DNA of 8,251 nucleotides from Nitrospinota bacterium (GCA_022567815.1 JADFGI010000126.1:1-8251); one strand, 5' to 3'. Shown: positions 1 through 5,935, counted from the stretch's first letter. Notes: generated by a model from the sequence alone, not told the origin. Numbers and translations: made by a program.

Positions 1-24
1 TTCGAGACGCTCCTATCACCTGGT

Positions 25-876
25 CTAACTAACTGGGCCAAGCGACATATCATTCCATTGTTTTCCATCGTAATGGATGACAGTCCCGTTATCGCCTACT
101 GCGTAAACGCAATCCGGCCCCAGCCCTCTCACCTTGGTCAGATAATCTTCTGGCCTGGGGGATTCCATTTTCTCCCAGGTTTTGCCGTCATAGTGCAGGA
201 TGACCGCGCTATCCCCAACGGCAAAAATATCATCGTCCGAAGTCCCCCAGATACTCAGGAGGTATTCCTCGGTCCCCGATTCCATCGGCGTCCATTCATC
301 TCCGTTATAATGCAGGATGGTTCCGTGGGATCCGGCAACGTAAACGTTATCCGTCCGGGTTCCCCATATGCCAAAAAGGGAAACGGTCTCATCCGTCAGG
401 TCTTCGCGCCGCTGAAATTCTTTGCCGTCATAATAGCGATAAATTCCCTCTCCGCCGATGGCATGGATGCGATTAATATCCTCACCCCACATGCCAAAGA
501 GATCGTGGATGGTGTTCGGTTCCCGGTAGTCCCATTTTTCTCCATTCCAGTACAACATGCGTCCACCAACGCCAAAAAGAAACACATTGTCCGCGTCAAA
601 CCCAAAGGCGGAGTTCAGGGAATCATAACTCCCGGTTTCCATCTGATTCCAGTTTTTGCCGTCGTACTTTAAAACCACACCGCCAACGCCCACGGCGTAA
701 ATGCAATTTTCATCCGCCGCCCAGATTCCCATGAGAGGATTGCTGTTCTCGGTGCGCACCGGGTACCATTCTTCACCATCGTAATACTGTGGAATCCCGT
801 CTTTCCCGACGACATAAATATTCTTTTCATTAAAGACCCAAAGATCCAGAAGATCAGGGTGCTCGCCAATAAACAT
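25..876 (-). CDS. Seven-repeat beta-propeller-like protein of unknown function
   Basis: The 283-residue product is built almost entirely from seven units of about 40 residues. Each unit has the pattern 'xxIWG..xDxIYAVGxxGxxxHYDGxxW'. The W/G and YDG signatures recur near residues 33, 72, 111, 150, 191, 230 and 269. Seven such units would close a seven-bladed beta-propeller of the kind found in many bacterial 'VWG..DVWAVG..G.ILHYDG' repeat proteins. Unit 4 is the most divergent (YDGKEF in place of YDG-x-x-W). There is no signal peptide, membrane segment or extra domain, so I infer a soluble cytoplasmic protein, possibly a binding scaffold. The ATG is supported by an in-frame TAG two codons upstream (883-885) and a GAGG at 889-892, although the 12-base spacing is long. 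The terminator after the upstream LRR gene separates the two genes. The substrate or partner is unknown. The repeat-fold call is confident; the function is not. Confidence 0.85.
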   Translation of the reverse strand: MFIGEHPDLLDLWVFNEKNIYVVGKDGIPQYYDGEEWYPVRTENSNPLMGIWAADENCIYAVGVGGVVLKYDGKNWNQMETGSYDSLNSAFGFDADNVFLFGVGGRMLYWNGEKWDYREPNTIHDLFGMWGEDINRIHAIGGEGIYRYYDGKEFQRREDLTDETVSLFGIWGTRTDNVYVAGSHGTILHYNGDEWTPMESGTEEYLLSIWGTSDDDIFAVGDSAVILHYDGKTWEKMESPRPEDYLTKVRGLGPDCVYAVGDNGTVIHYDGKQWNDMSLGPVS

Positions 877-972
877 GGTTATCTACAGCCTCATTATTTT
901 TGAAAACATCTTATCATTCTTGAGCATTATTCCGAGTGGAACAAATCAATGAAACCAAAAATGAAAAATTTT

Positions 973-1074
973 TCACCGCAACACCCGTAGGGTGACGGCG
1001 CAGAGGACGCAACGAAAACCATTTAAAAATGCAGGGGGGTTTGGTTTCTTTGCGATCTTTGCGTCTCTGCGGTA
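973..1074. repeat. Degenerate palindromic intergenic repeat (MITE-like) with a nested hairpin
   Basis: Two inverted arms face each other. The left arm ends GCAGAGGACGCAACGAAAACC (1000-1020, given here without its first base context). The right arm (1043-1073) begins GGTTTCTTTGCG and ends GCGTCTCTGCGGT. The arms match with gaps, and the left arm carries about 22 extra bases that include the perfect mini-palindrome CACCC-gta-GGGTG (982-994). 'CGCAGAGG/GCGTCTCTGCGGT' palindromes of this type are common dispersed intergenic repeats in bacterial genomes. This repeat fills most of the 361-base gene-free stretch 877-1237; the rest holds only the LRR terminator. A 65-codon minus-strand frame across it is an artefact of the repeat. 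Confidence 0.6.
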
Positions 1075-1163
1075 ACAACTGATTTGGTTTTTTCTCTTTT
1101 TGTACTTCCAAAATCCTAAATGAAACCCCGCGACAAGTACAGGGTATTTACGAAAAATTATTC

Positions 1164-1214
1164 AACTAAAATAAAAAAAGGGTTCCCCGGCTCTGTGGCA
1201 CAGGGGACCCTTTT
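1164..1214 (-). terminator. Intrinsic terminator of the LRR gene
   Basis: Read on the minus strand, AAAAGGGTCCCC (1214 to 1203) pairs with GGGGAACCCTTTT (1188 to 1176) with one bulged base. A run of seven T residues (1179-1173) and further T-rich sequence follow. The hairpin starts about 24 bases after the LRR stop codon. It separates the LRR gene from the propeller gene. On the plus strand only four T residues follow the stem, so it is mainly a minus-strand terminator. Confidence 0.8.
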
Positions 1215-1237
1215 AGATGAGACCATTTTGTCAAAAA

Positions 1238-2146
1238 TCAGGTTTCTTCCTTTACAGGGCGGAACAACACATTTGTCAACTTCTTTAAATTTTTAGAATT
1301 CCTAATCAAATCTTCAACTTCCGGACTGATGTCATTACGGATTAAAACCAGTGTTTCGAGATTCTTCAGAGTTTTGGATTCGGCAATTGCCCTGCCGCCT
1401 TCACTTCCAATTTCAGCCTCATAAAGATCAAGCAGAGTCAGGTTCTTCAAAACCGGAGAATTGGCGATAGCGATTCCACCACGGGGGCCGACGGGGTTAT
1501 AAGTCAGCGTCAATTGCTTCAGGTTTTTTAATGTTTCCGATTGGGCCAGAGCTTCAACGCCCTCCTCTTCCACATAATTCCAATTCAGATTGAGTTCGGT
1601 CAATTGAGAAAGGTTTTTGGAATTGGCGATGGCGATGGCACCCTCGTTGCCAATATTATTCCGGTAAAGCGACAACTGGGTCACTTTGGTAAGGGTGGTC
1701 GAAGTCGCGATAGCTACCACTCCTTCATCCCCCAGTTTTTCACCGAGCCACAATGAGATCAGATTGGCAAGGGTTTTGGATTCCGCAATGGCTCGCGCTC
1801 CCTCGGGTCCCACTTCGTTGTCGCTCAAAATGAGTTCAGAAAGGTTGATGAGGGTTTTAGAAACCGCCATCGCTTTCACTCCCACATCCGTTATTTTATT
1901 TTTGAACAGATTGAGCGCGGTGAGGTTCTTCATATGCTCCGAGTCCAAGAGAGCTTTCAACCCATCGTCGCCAATGTCGTTGAACTCCAGAAAGGCGGCG
2001 GTCACCCCCTTGACCTTCTCGGATTGCACAACCGCGATCAGATCTTCATCTTCCAATTCTTTTTCACGAAGATCCAGTTCACTTTTATCGGCACTCAAAC
2101 TCTGGTCGATCAGGTTGTCTATATCTTTTTCTGTTTTTGCGGCCAT
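1238..2146 (-). CDS. Leucine-rich repeat protein (RNase-inhibitor-like, 27-residue units)
   Basis: The 302-residue product has a short charged N-terminus (residues 1-22, no signal peptide) followed by about ten tandem leucine-rich repeats. The typical unit is 27 residues with the pattern 'LTxLxLxxNxIGxEGAxAIAxSxxLKN'. The G-x-x-A-I-A helix segment is that of the RNase-inhibitor type of LRR, which forms a curved beta/alpha solenoid used for protein binding. The fifth unit has lost one residue at the conserved Asn position. The last unit is partial and the chain ends in a charged tail (VKEET). The ATG follows GAGGGAA at good ribosome-binding distance. A strong terminator lies just downstream and a likely promoter sits at 2211-2238, so the gene is probably monocistronic. 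It diverges from the MoxR gene. No enzymatic domain is visible and the binding partner is unknown. Confidence 0.88.
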   Translation of the reverse strand: MAAKTEKDIDNLIDQSLSADKSELDLREKELEDEDLIAVVQSEKVKGVTAAFLEFNDIGDDGLKALLDSEHMKNLTALNLFKNKITDVGVKAMAVSKTLINLSELILSDNEVGPEGARAIAESKTLANLISLWLGEKLGDEGVVAIATSTTLTKVTQLSLYRNNIGNEGAIAIANSKNLSQLTELNLNWNYVEEEGVEALAQSETLKNLKQLTLTYNPVGPRGGIAIANSPVLKNLTLLDLYEAEIGSEGGRAIAESKTLKNLETLVLIRNDISPEVEDLIRNSKNLKKLTNVLFRPVKEET

Positions 2147-2210
2147 GCTTTCAATTCCCTCAGAATCAAATTGGTTTTAAAGGGCTAAAATGTTATTGGT
2201 CAAGTCAAGC

Positions 2211-2238
2211 ATTCTAAGAAAGTCTGCGATATTGTAAA
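2211..2238 (-). promoter_or_regulatory. Putative sigma-70 promoter of the LRR gene
   Basis: On the minus strand, TTTACA (2238-2233) is followed by 16 bases and TAGAAT (2216-2211). Each box matches the sigma-70 consensus at five of six positions. The expected leader before the LRR start codon is about 60 bases. This is a motif match only. Confidence 0.4.
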
Positions 2239-2349
2239 GCCTAAATTTCCACAATTTCCTGACCAGAGAGGAAAACCGGTTATCAGGAAGGCAAATTCAA
2301 CAGGTGGATTGATTTTTTCGCATTGGACTAGAATATTTTAATCATTTTT

Positions 2350-2379
2350 TTGATGAATTTGACAATTATTATTTATAAT
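2350..2379 (+). promoter_or_regulatory. Putative sigma-70 promoter of the MoxR gene
   Basis: TTGATG (2350-2355) is followed by an 18-base spacer and a perfect TATAAT (2374-2379). This leaves a leader of roughly 75-80 bases before the MoxR start codon. The surrounding DNA is very AT-rich, so chance matches are likely. A nearby TTGACA at 2359-2364 is too close to the -10 box to serve as its -35. Confidence 0.4.
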
Positions 2380-2463
2380 GACGACAGGTTGGACTTTTGA
2401 CTCCCCTTATGGATAGTATTATCCCGTCTCCAAAATAAAACCCAACAATACCAATTCCATCCC

Positions 2464-3456
2464 ATGTCGCATAATATTGACGAGATAACCTACAAAGTCA
2501 AAGAAGCAAGCGCTTTTATACCGCCACTCCTCCAGGAAATGGCCAAGGTTCTGGTGGGCCAGAAATATTTGATTGAAAGGTTGATTCTTGGGCTGTTGAT
2601 AGGTGAGCACATTCTGGTGGAAGGCGTTCCCGGTCTGGCCAAGACAACCGCCGTCAAAACCCTTGCCCAGGCCATCCATGCCGATTTCAAACGCATCCAG
2701 TTCACACCGGATTTACTGCCCGCGGACTTGCTGGGAACCCAGGTGTATCAACCTAAAACCGGGGAGTTCAGCCTTAAAAAGGGACCACTTTTCGCCAATA
2801 TTATATTGGCGGATGAAATTAACCGGGCTCCCGCCAAGGTCCAAAGCGCCCTGTTGGAAGCCATGCAGGAAAGGCAAATCACCATTGGCGGCCAAACTTT
2901 TAAGCTGGAAGAACCGTACATGGTCATCGCCACGCAAAATCCCATTGAACAGGAAGGAACCTATCCGCTTCCCGAAGCGCAGGTGGACCGATTCCTGTTC
3001 AAGCTGATAATCGATTATCCCTCCAGGGAAGAAGAAAAAATCATTATGCAAAAAATGTCCATCTCCAATAATCACAGCCCGGTAAACCCGGTGGTTAAAC
3101 CGGAGCATCTGTTCGAGGCAAGGCGCGTACTCGACTCGATATATATCGATGAAAACCTGCAGGATTATATCCTCGACCTGGTCGCCGCAACGCGGGACCC
3201 CTCCGCCCACAATCTGGACGCTTTTGCGAAAACCATTCAGTTTGGAGCCTCTCCCAGGGCATCCATTTTTCTGAACCGGGCATCAAAGGCGTATGCCTTC
3301 ATGCAGGGCCGTGGCTACGTGGTCCCGCACGATATTAAAACCATTGGCCGGGATATCCTGAGACACCGCATCATCCTGACATACGAGGCGGAGGCAGAAA
3401 ACCTCACCACGGATGATATTTTGAAAAAAATATTCGATACGGTAGAAGTTCCTTAA
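2464..3456 (+). CDS. MoxR-family AAA+ ATPase
   Basis: The 330-residue length is normal for the MoxR family. The AAA+ core is complete: Walker A GVPGLAKT (residues 54-61), Walker B IILADE (113-118) followed by INRAPAKVQSALLEAMQER, sensor 1 in ATQNP (Asn159), an EAQVDRF segment with a candidate arginine finger (Arg176), and sensor 2 in GASPRAS (Arg265). MoxR ATPases are hexameric chaperone-like ATPases that usually act with DUF58 and von Willebrand A-domain proteins in metal insertion, complex assembly or stress responses. Those partners normally follow directly. Here the gene ends in a region of insertion-sequence debris and no partner is visible. No clear Shine-Dalgarno sequence precedes the ATG, so the start rests on the usual family length and the in-phase N-terminus. 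The family call is very secure; the client complex is unknown. Confidence 0.95.
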   Translation: MSHNIDEITYKVKEASAFIPPLLQEMAKVLVGQKYLIERLILGLLIGEHILVEGVPGLAKTTAVKTLAQAIHADFKRIQFTPDLLPADLLGTQVYQPKTGEFSLKKGPLFANIILADEINRAPAKVQSALLEAMQERQITIGGQTFKLEEPYMVIATQNPIEQEGTYPLPEAQVDRFLFKLIIDYPSREEEKIIMQKMSISNNHSPVNPVVKPEHLFEARRVLDSIYIDENLQDYILDLVAATRDPSAHNLDAFAKTIQFGASPRASIFLNRASKAYAFMQGRGYVVPHDIKTIGRDILRHRIILTYEAEAENLTTDDILKKIFDTVEVP

Positions 3457-3525
3457 TAGGGTTATCTGTAGTAATTACGACTTAATCTGGCAGATAGTGT
3501 CAGTTATTGAATGGCTGAAATCGAC

Positions 3526-3650
3526 CCAAAGCGGACATTCGCATGAAGAGTAAAAAATAGGCTTACTGAAAAGTTGTAAAGGTGGCTTATCCTGCAAGTA
3601 TATCTCTTGCTAAATACCAACTTTGTTCTACATTCGTTTGACGACATACA
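3526..3650 (+). repeat. Decayed third copy of the IS-end motifs
   Basis: Three motifs occur here in the same order as at 5724-5957. First is CCAAAGCGGACATTCG (3526-3541), like the outer edge of the IS30 repeat. Next is AAGTATATCTCTTGCTAAATACC (3595-3617, similar to AAGTATCTCTTAGC at 5882-5895). Last is CATTCGTTTGACGACATACA (3631-3650), which matches 5938-5957 at 19 of 20 positions. The sequence between the motifs is diverged and shortened. I read this as a relic, in direct orientation, of the block at the right-hand side of the IS mosaic. It occupies most of the 221-base gap between the MoxR and pentapeptide genes, where no gene is visible. Confidence 0.5.
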
Positions 3651-3677
3651 CTCATATAAATGAAAAATTCAAATTAA

Positions 3678-4322
3678 GTGGCTAATCTAAAACATGTTGC
3701 ACTTCTCATAAAATCTGTGAAGGAATGGAACAGGAGCAGGGAAGATAATCCGGACATCAAGCCTGACCTTGAGGGTGCCGACCTCAAAGGTGCCTACCTC
3801 CATGGTGCCAACCTTAGCGGAGCTTGTCTGCAGAGGGCGAACCTCAATAAGACAATTTTCGCGGGCTGTGATTTAAAAAAGGCCAACCTCAATGAAACCC
3901 ATTGCCGGGGTGTGAAGTTCTACAGCGCCGAATTACGTGGATGCACCTTCCAGAAATCTAACCTGAAAAATGTTGATCTCAGTAACCTTGATCTCCGAAC
4001 AGTCGACTTTAGCGAAGCTGACCTCAGGGGAATAGATCTAAGAAGCTCCGATCTCCAGGGGGCAAGCTTCTTCAAGGCTGATCTTCGAAACGCCCTGCTT
4101 TCCGAGGCCAACCTAACGGGGGCGTATCTGTCCTCGGCATACATGAAGGGAACTGATTTACAATGGTCCACCCTAAACCAAGCTGTCCTGCGTTATTGCG
4201 TAAACCTGATCCCCGCCCAGATCCAATCGGCGAAGATCGACCGCGAAACAAAAGTTCCCGACTACCTGAAGATCCACTGGGTTTCTGAAACCGATTTCCG
4301 TTGCGAAAAAAAGACAGGGTAG
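3678..4322 (+). CDS. Pentapeptide-repeat protein
   Basis: The 214-residue product has a short N-terminal helix region (residues 1-28, with 'KEWNRSREDNPDIKPDL'). About 28 tandem A(D/N)LxX pentapeptides follow (residues 29-174, e.g. GADLKGAYLHGANLSGA), which fold as a right-handed quadrilateral beta-helix. A C-terminal segment (IPAQIQSAKIDRETKVPDYL...HW) is the ending commonly seen in this class of bacterial pentapeptide proteins, so the gene looks complete. The start is a GTG: N-termini of the form 'MANxxHLxLLKxGVxxWNxWR' are usual in the family, and a nearby ATG at 3660 runs into a stop within five codons. The Shine-Dalgarno sequence is weak. There is no signal peptide. The function is not predictable: some relatives bind DNA gyrase, most are uncharacterised. 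The gene lies between a decayed IS relic and an IS mosaic, so it may have been carried in or stranded by transposition. Confidence 0.88.
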   Translation: MANLKHVALLIKSVKEWNRSREDNPDIKPDLEGADLKGAYLHGANLSGACLQRANLNKTIFAGCDLKKANLNETHCRGVKFYSAELRGCTFQKSNLKNVDLSNLDLRTVDFSEADLRGIDLRSSDLQGASFFKADLRNALLSEANLTGAYLSSAYMKGTDLQWSTLNQAVLRYCVNLIPAQIQSAKIDRETKVPDYLKIHWVSETDFRCEKKTG

Positions 4323-4400
4323 ACAATCTGACGCCACAATCGCTTTCTTTAACTTCCCTATTCTTAAAGGGGTCATAATGAATAGTTATCTTCCACTATA

Positions 4401-4470
4401 TGTTTGCCGTCAGCTAAAAGTGGAACGTTTGAGGTAAAAACCTAAGAGATACTTTCTGTCAAAATTTCCT
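4401..4470 (+). repeat. Outer 70-bp inverted repeat, left copy (IS3-type end)
   Basis: This stretch starts TGTTTGCCGTCAGCTAAAAG and is the gapless inverted counterpart of 5866-5935, with 63 of 70 positions identical by eye. The right-hand copy sits directly before the broken IS3-family orfA start, so this sequence is probably the terminal region of the same IS3-type element. It ends at TTTCCT, where the IS30 element begins. No matching direct target duplication is seen outside the two copies. Confidence 0.75.
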
Positions 4471-4471
4471 T

Positions 4472-4519
4472 AGTCGAATGTCCGCTTTTGGTGGTGAGTT
4501 CAATTAGTCGACGCAACAC
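4472..4519 (+). repeat. IS30 left inverted repeat
   Basis: This is the left terminal repeat, from AGTCGAATGTCCGC to GACGCAACAC. It aligns without gaps to the reverse complement of 5694-5741. It lies about 33 bases upstream of the transposase start. Confidence 0.7.
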
Positions 4520-4552
4520 TTTATCATGTAGGTAAAAGATGGAGTGTTGAAA

Positions 4553-5713
4553 ATGGTATATCGAACCCGAATAAAGTATACAGCAGCGCAGAAGGCAGAT
4601 ATATGGGATCGCTGGCAACGTGGCGAATCCATGACCTCGATAGGAAGAGTATTTGATCGGCCCTCATCATCAATCTTTAATCACTTATCGTCTGCTGGTG
4701 GTATTCGCCCACCTTCTCGACGAAGATCTCAGTTGGCACTGACACTTTCGGAGCGTGAAGAAATTTCACGGGGAATCGCGAGTCATCTATCCTTGCGGAC
4801 TATTGCAGCTCAACTTGGGCGCTCACCCTCAACGGTCAGCCGTGAAATCAACCGTAATGGTGGTCTGGAACATTACCGAGCCAACCAAGCCGATAAAGCT
4901 ACCTGGGATAGAGCTCACCGCCCAAAACCTTGTAAACTGGCAGGTAGTCCATTACTAAGAGGCATTGTTGCCAGAAAGCTCAAATCAAATTGGTCGCCTG
5001 AGCAAATAGCGGGTTGGCTGAAAAGAACTTATCCACGAAATGAGAACTTTCAGGTGTCGCACGAGACTATTTACCGTAGTCTATTTATCCAGACTCGAGG
5101 CGTATTGAAAAAGGAGCTGCAACTGTATCTTAGGACTCAGCGTGCGATACGTCGATCTAAGCATGCGACGCTCAAAAGGGATGGACTCGGACAAATTACT
5201 AATGCGGTATCAATCCGTGAACGGCCTGCCTCAGTAGAAGATCGCGCTGTTCCAGGTCATTGGGAAGGGGATCTTATCGAAGGGTCAAATAATAGCTATA
5301 TAGCAACTCTGGTCGAGCGTCATTCACGTTACGTGATGCTGGCTAAGGTGGTCAGAAAAGACACCAAAACAGTCATATCCGCATTGATAAAGCAATCCAA
5401 AAAACTGCCAACAGAGTTGTACAAATCACTGACTTGGGACAGAGGAAAAGAGATGGCAGATCACCGACGCTTTACCTTGGCTACCAATATCGATGTATAC
5501 TTTTGTGATCCGAGCAGTCCATGGCAGCGGGGTTCGAATGAGAATACCAATCGCCTGTTAAGGCAGTACTTTCCCAAAGGAACAGATTTATCGGTACACT
5601 CACAAGCCAAGCTCAGTGCAGTGGCTCGTCAGTTAAATGAACGACCACGTAAAACGTTAAAATATGAAACACCGGCAGATAGATTTAACGCATGTGTTGC
5701 ATCGATCAGTTGA
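4553..5713 (+). CDS. IS30-family transposase
   Basis: The product is 386 residues from the ATG used here and looks full length for this family. Residues 1-110 hold helix-turn-helix DNA-binding segments, including the characteristic LTLSEREEISRGIASHLSLR and SPSTVSREINRNGG. The C-terminal half is the DDE integrase core. The likely catalytic residues are Asp240 in GHWEGDL, Asp296 in SLTWDRGKEM and Glu330 in RGSNENTNRLLRQYF. The enzyme ends with the usual LNERPRKTLKYETPADRF. The ATG at 4553 has GGAG eight bases upstream; an in-frame GTG at 4544 would add three residues. The stop codon lies inside the right inverted repeat. No frameshift or lost catalytic residue is visible, so the transposase may be active. 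Confidence 0.96.
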   Translation: MVYRTRIKYTAAQKADIWDRWQRGESMTSIGRVFDRPSSSIFNHLSSAGGIRPPSRRRSQLALTLSEREEISRGIASHLSLRTIAAQLGRSPSTVSREINRNGGLEHYRANQADKATWDRAHRPKPCKLAGSPLLRGIVARKLKSNWSPEQIAGWLKRTYPRNENFQVSHETIYRSLFIQTRGVLKKELQLYLRTQRAIRRSKHATLKRDGLGQITNAVSIRERPASVEDRAVPGHWEGDLIEGSNNSYIATLVERHSRYVMLAKVVRKDTKTVISALIKQSKKLPTELYKSLTWDRGKEMADHRRFTLATNIDVYFCDPSSPWQRGSNENTNRLLRQYFPKGTDLSVHSQAKLSAVARQLNERPRKTLKYETPADRFNACVASIS

Positions 5714-5741
5714 GCTGACAGCCAATAGCGGACATTCGGCT
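5694..5741 (-). repeat. IS30 right inverted repeat
   Basis: This is the reverse complement of the left repeat with ten mismatches over 48 bp. It overlaps the last seven transposase codons and the stop. Its outer end (AGCGGACATTCGG) abuts the broken IS3 orfA reading frame. Confidence 0.7.
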
Positions 5742-5861
5742 TTGGAAACCTTCCAGGATAATGGGGATCTATTTCTCTGAGTAATACTTCTTGCGGGTTC
5801 TACGGCGGATATCTTTAACGACTGATTCACTCGAAACTTTCCTTATGAAGGGGGGGGTCAT
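5742..5861 (-). pseudogene. IS3-family transposase OrfA, 5' fragment with an in-frame stop
   Basis: Read on the minus strand from the ATG at 5861, the frame gives MTPPFIRKVSSESVVKDIRR, then RTRKKYYSEK, a TAG stop (5771-5769), then IPIILEGF. This lines up with the start of IS3-family OrfA proteins, which typically read 'VVKDIRRxTRKKYSAEEKIRIVLEGLRGE' and contain the helix-turn-helix. The TAG sits where family members have Lys, so it is an AAG/AAA-type nonsense change. After LEGF the match stops exactly where the IS30 inverted repeat begins. The 3' part of orfA and all of orfB are missing. An 8-bp run of G (5850-5857) lies in the first codons and could also have shifted the frame. The identification comes from memory of the family; confidence is good but the fragment is short. 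Confidence 0.7.
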
Positions 5862-5865
5862 GGAC

Positions 5866-5935
5866 AGGAAAGTTTAACAGAAAGTATCTCTTAGCTTTTT
5901 ACCTCAATTGGTCCACTTTTAGCTGACGTCAAACA
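5866..5935 (-). repeat. Outer 70-bp inverted repeat, right copy (IS3-type end)
   Basis: This is the reverse complement of 4401-4470 with seven mismatches and no gaps. Read on the minus strand it begins TGTTTGACGTCAGC and ends AAACTTTCCT, five bases from the orfA-like ATG. This is where an IS3 left terminus and leader would be. AGGAAAGTTT (5866-5875) also forms a perfect 10-bp inverted repeat with AAACTTTCCT at 5834-5843, inside the orfA fragment. It is directly followed by the flank CATTCGTTTGATGACATACA (5938-5957), which recurs at 3631-3650. With the orfA fragment and the terminator it accounts for the 358-base stretch 5714-6071, which has no intact gene. Confidence 0.75.

Larger units (their letters stand above)
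2147..2463. other. Divergent intergenic region between the LRR and MoxR genes
   Basis: This 317-base, AT-rich region holds no gene. It carries one promoter-like pair facing the LRR gene (2211-2238) and one facing the MoxR gene (2350-2379). Between them is an interrupted palindrome, TTCCTGA (2256-2262) with TCAGGAA (2283-2289), whose loop includes the 8-base palindrome AACCGGTT. Its position just upstream of the minus-strand -35 box would suit a shared operator, but that is only inference. Confidence 0.45.
4472..5741 (+). mobile_element. IS30-family insertion sequence
   Basis: This element of about 1270 bp has imperfect inverted repeats of 48 bp (4472-4519 and 5694-5741, 38 of 48 identical). 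Both share CGAATGTCCGCT near the outer edge and GCAACAC at the inner edge. It carries one complete transposase gene. The bases immediately outside are TT on both sides (4470-4471 and 5742-5743), which would fit a 2-bp target duplication but is too short to be evidence. The exact outer boundary is uncertain by a few bases. Confidence 0.75.
4401..5935. mobile_element. Mosaic: IS30 element inside an IS3-family remnant
   Basis: The 1535-bp unit is bounded by 70-bp inverted repeats. Inside are the IS30-family element (4472-5741) and, at its right, 120 bp of the 5' end of an IS3-family orfA read on the minus strand. The simplest reading is that an IS30 landed in an IS3-type element after about 40 codons of orfA. 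The rest of the IS3 (remaining orfA and all of orfB) has been lost, because the left IS30 flank joins straight to an IS3 end and not to orfA sequence. The alternative is two separate, oppositely oriented IS3 left ends. Confidence 0.6.

Noticed and set aside
58..672. Long plus-strand open frame opposite the propeller gene
   Set aside because: It is the mirror image of the repetitive minus-strand coding sequence; its apparent repeats come from the propeller units.
914..1111. 65-codon minus-strand open frame
   Set aside because: It is a translation of the palindromic intergenic repeat; bogus frames of this kind are common over such repeats, and it has no recognisable domain.
3463..3496. Possible terminator after the MoxR gene (TATCTG with CAGATA)
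   Set aside because: The stem is only six bases with a long loop and no T-tract.
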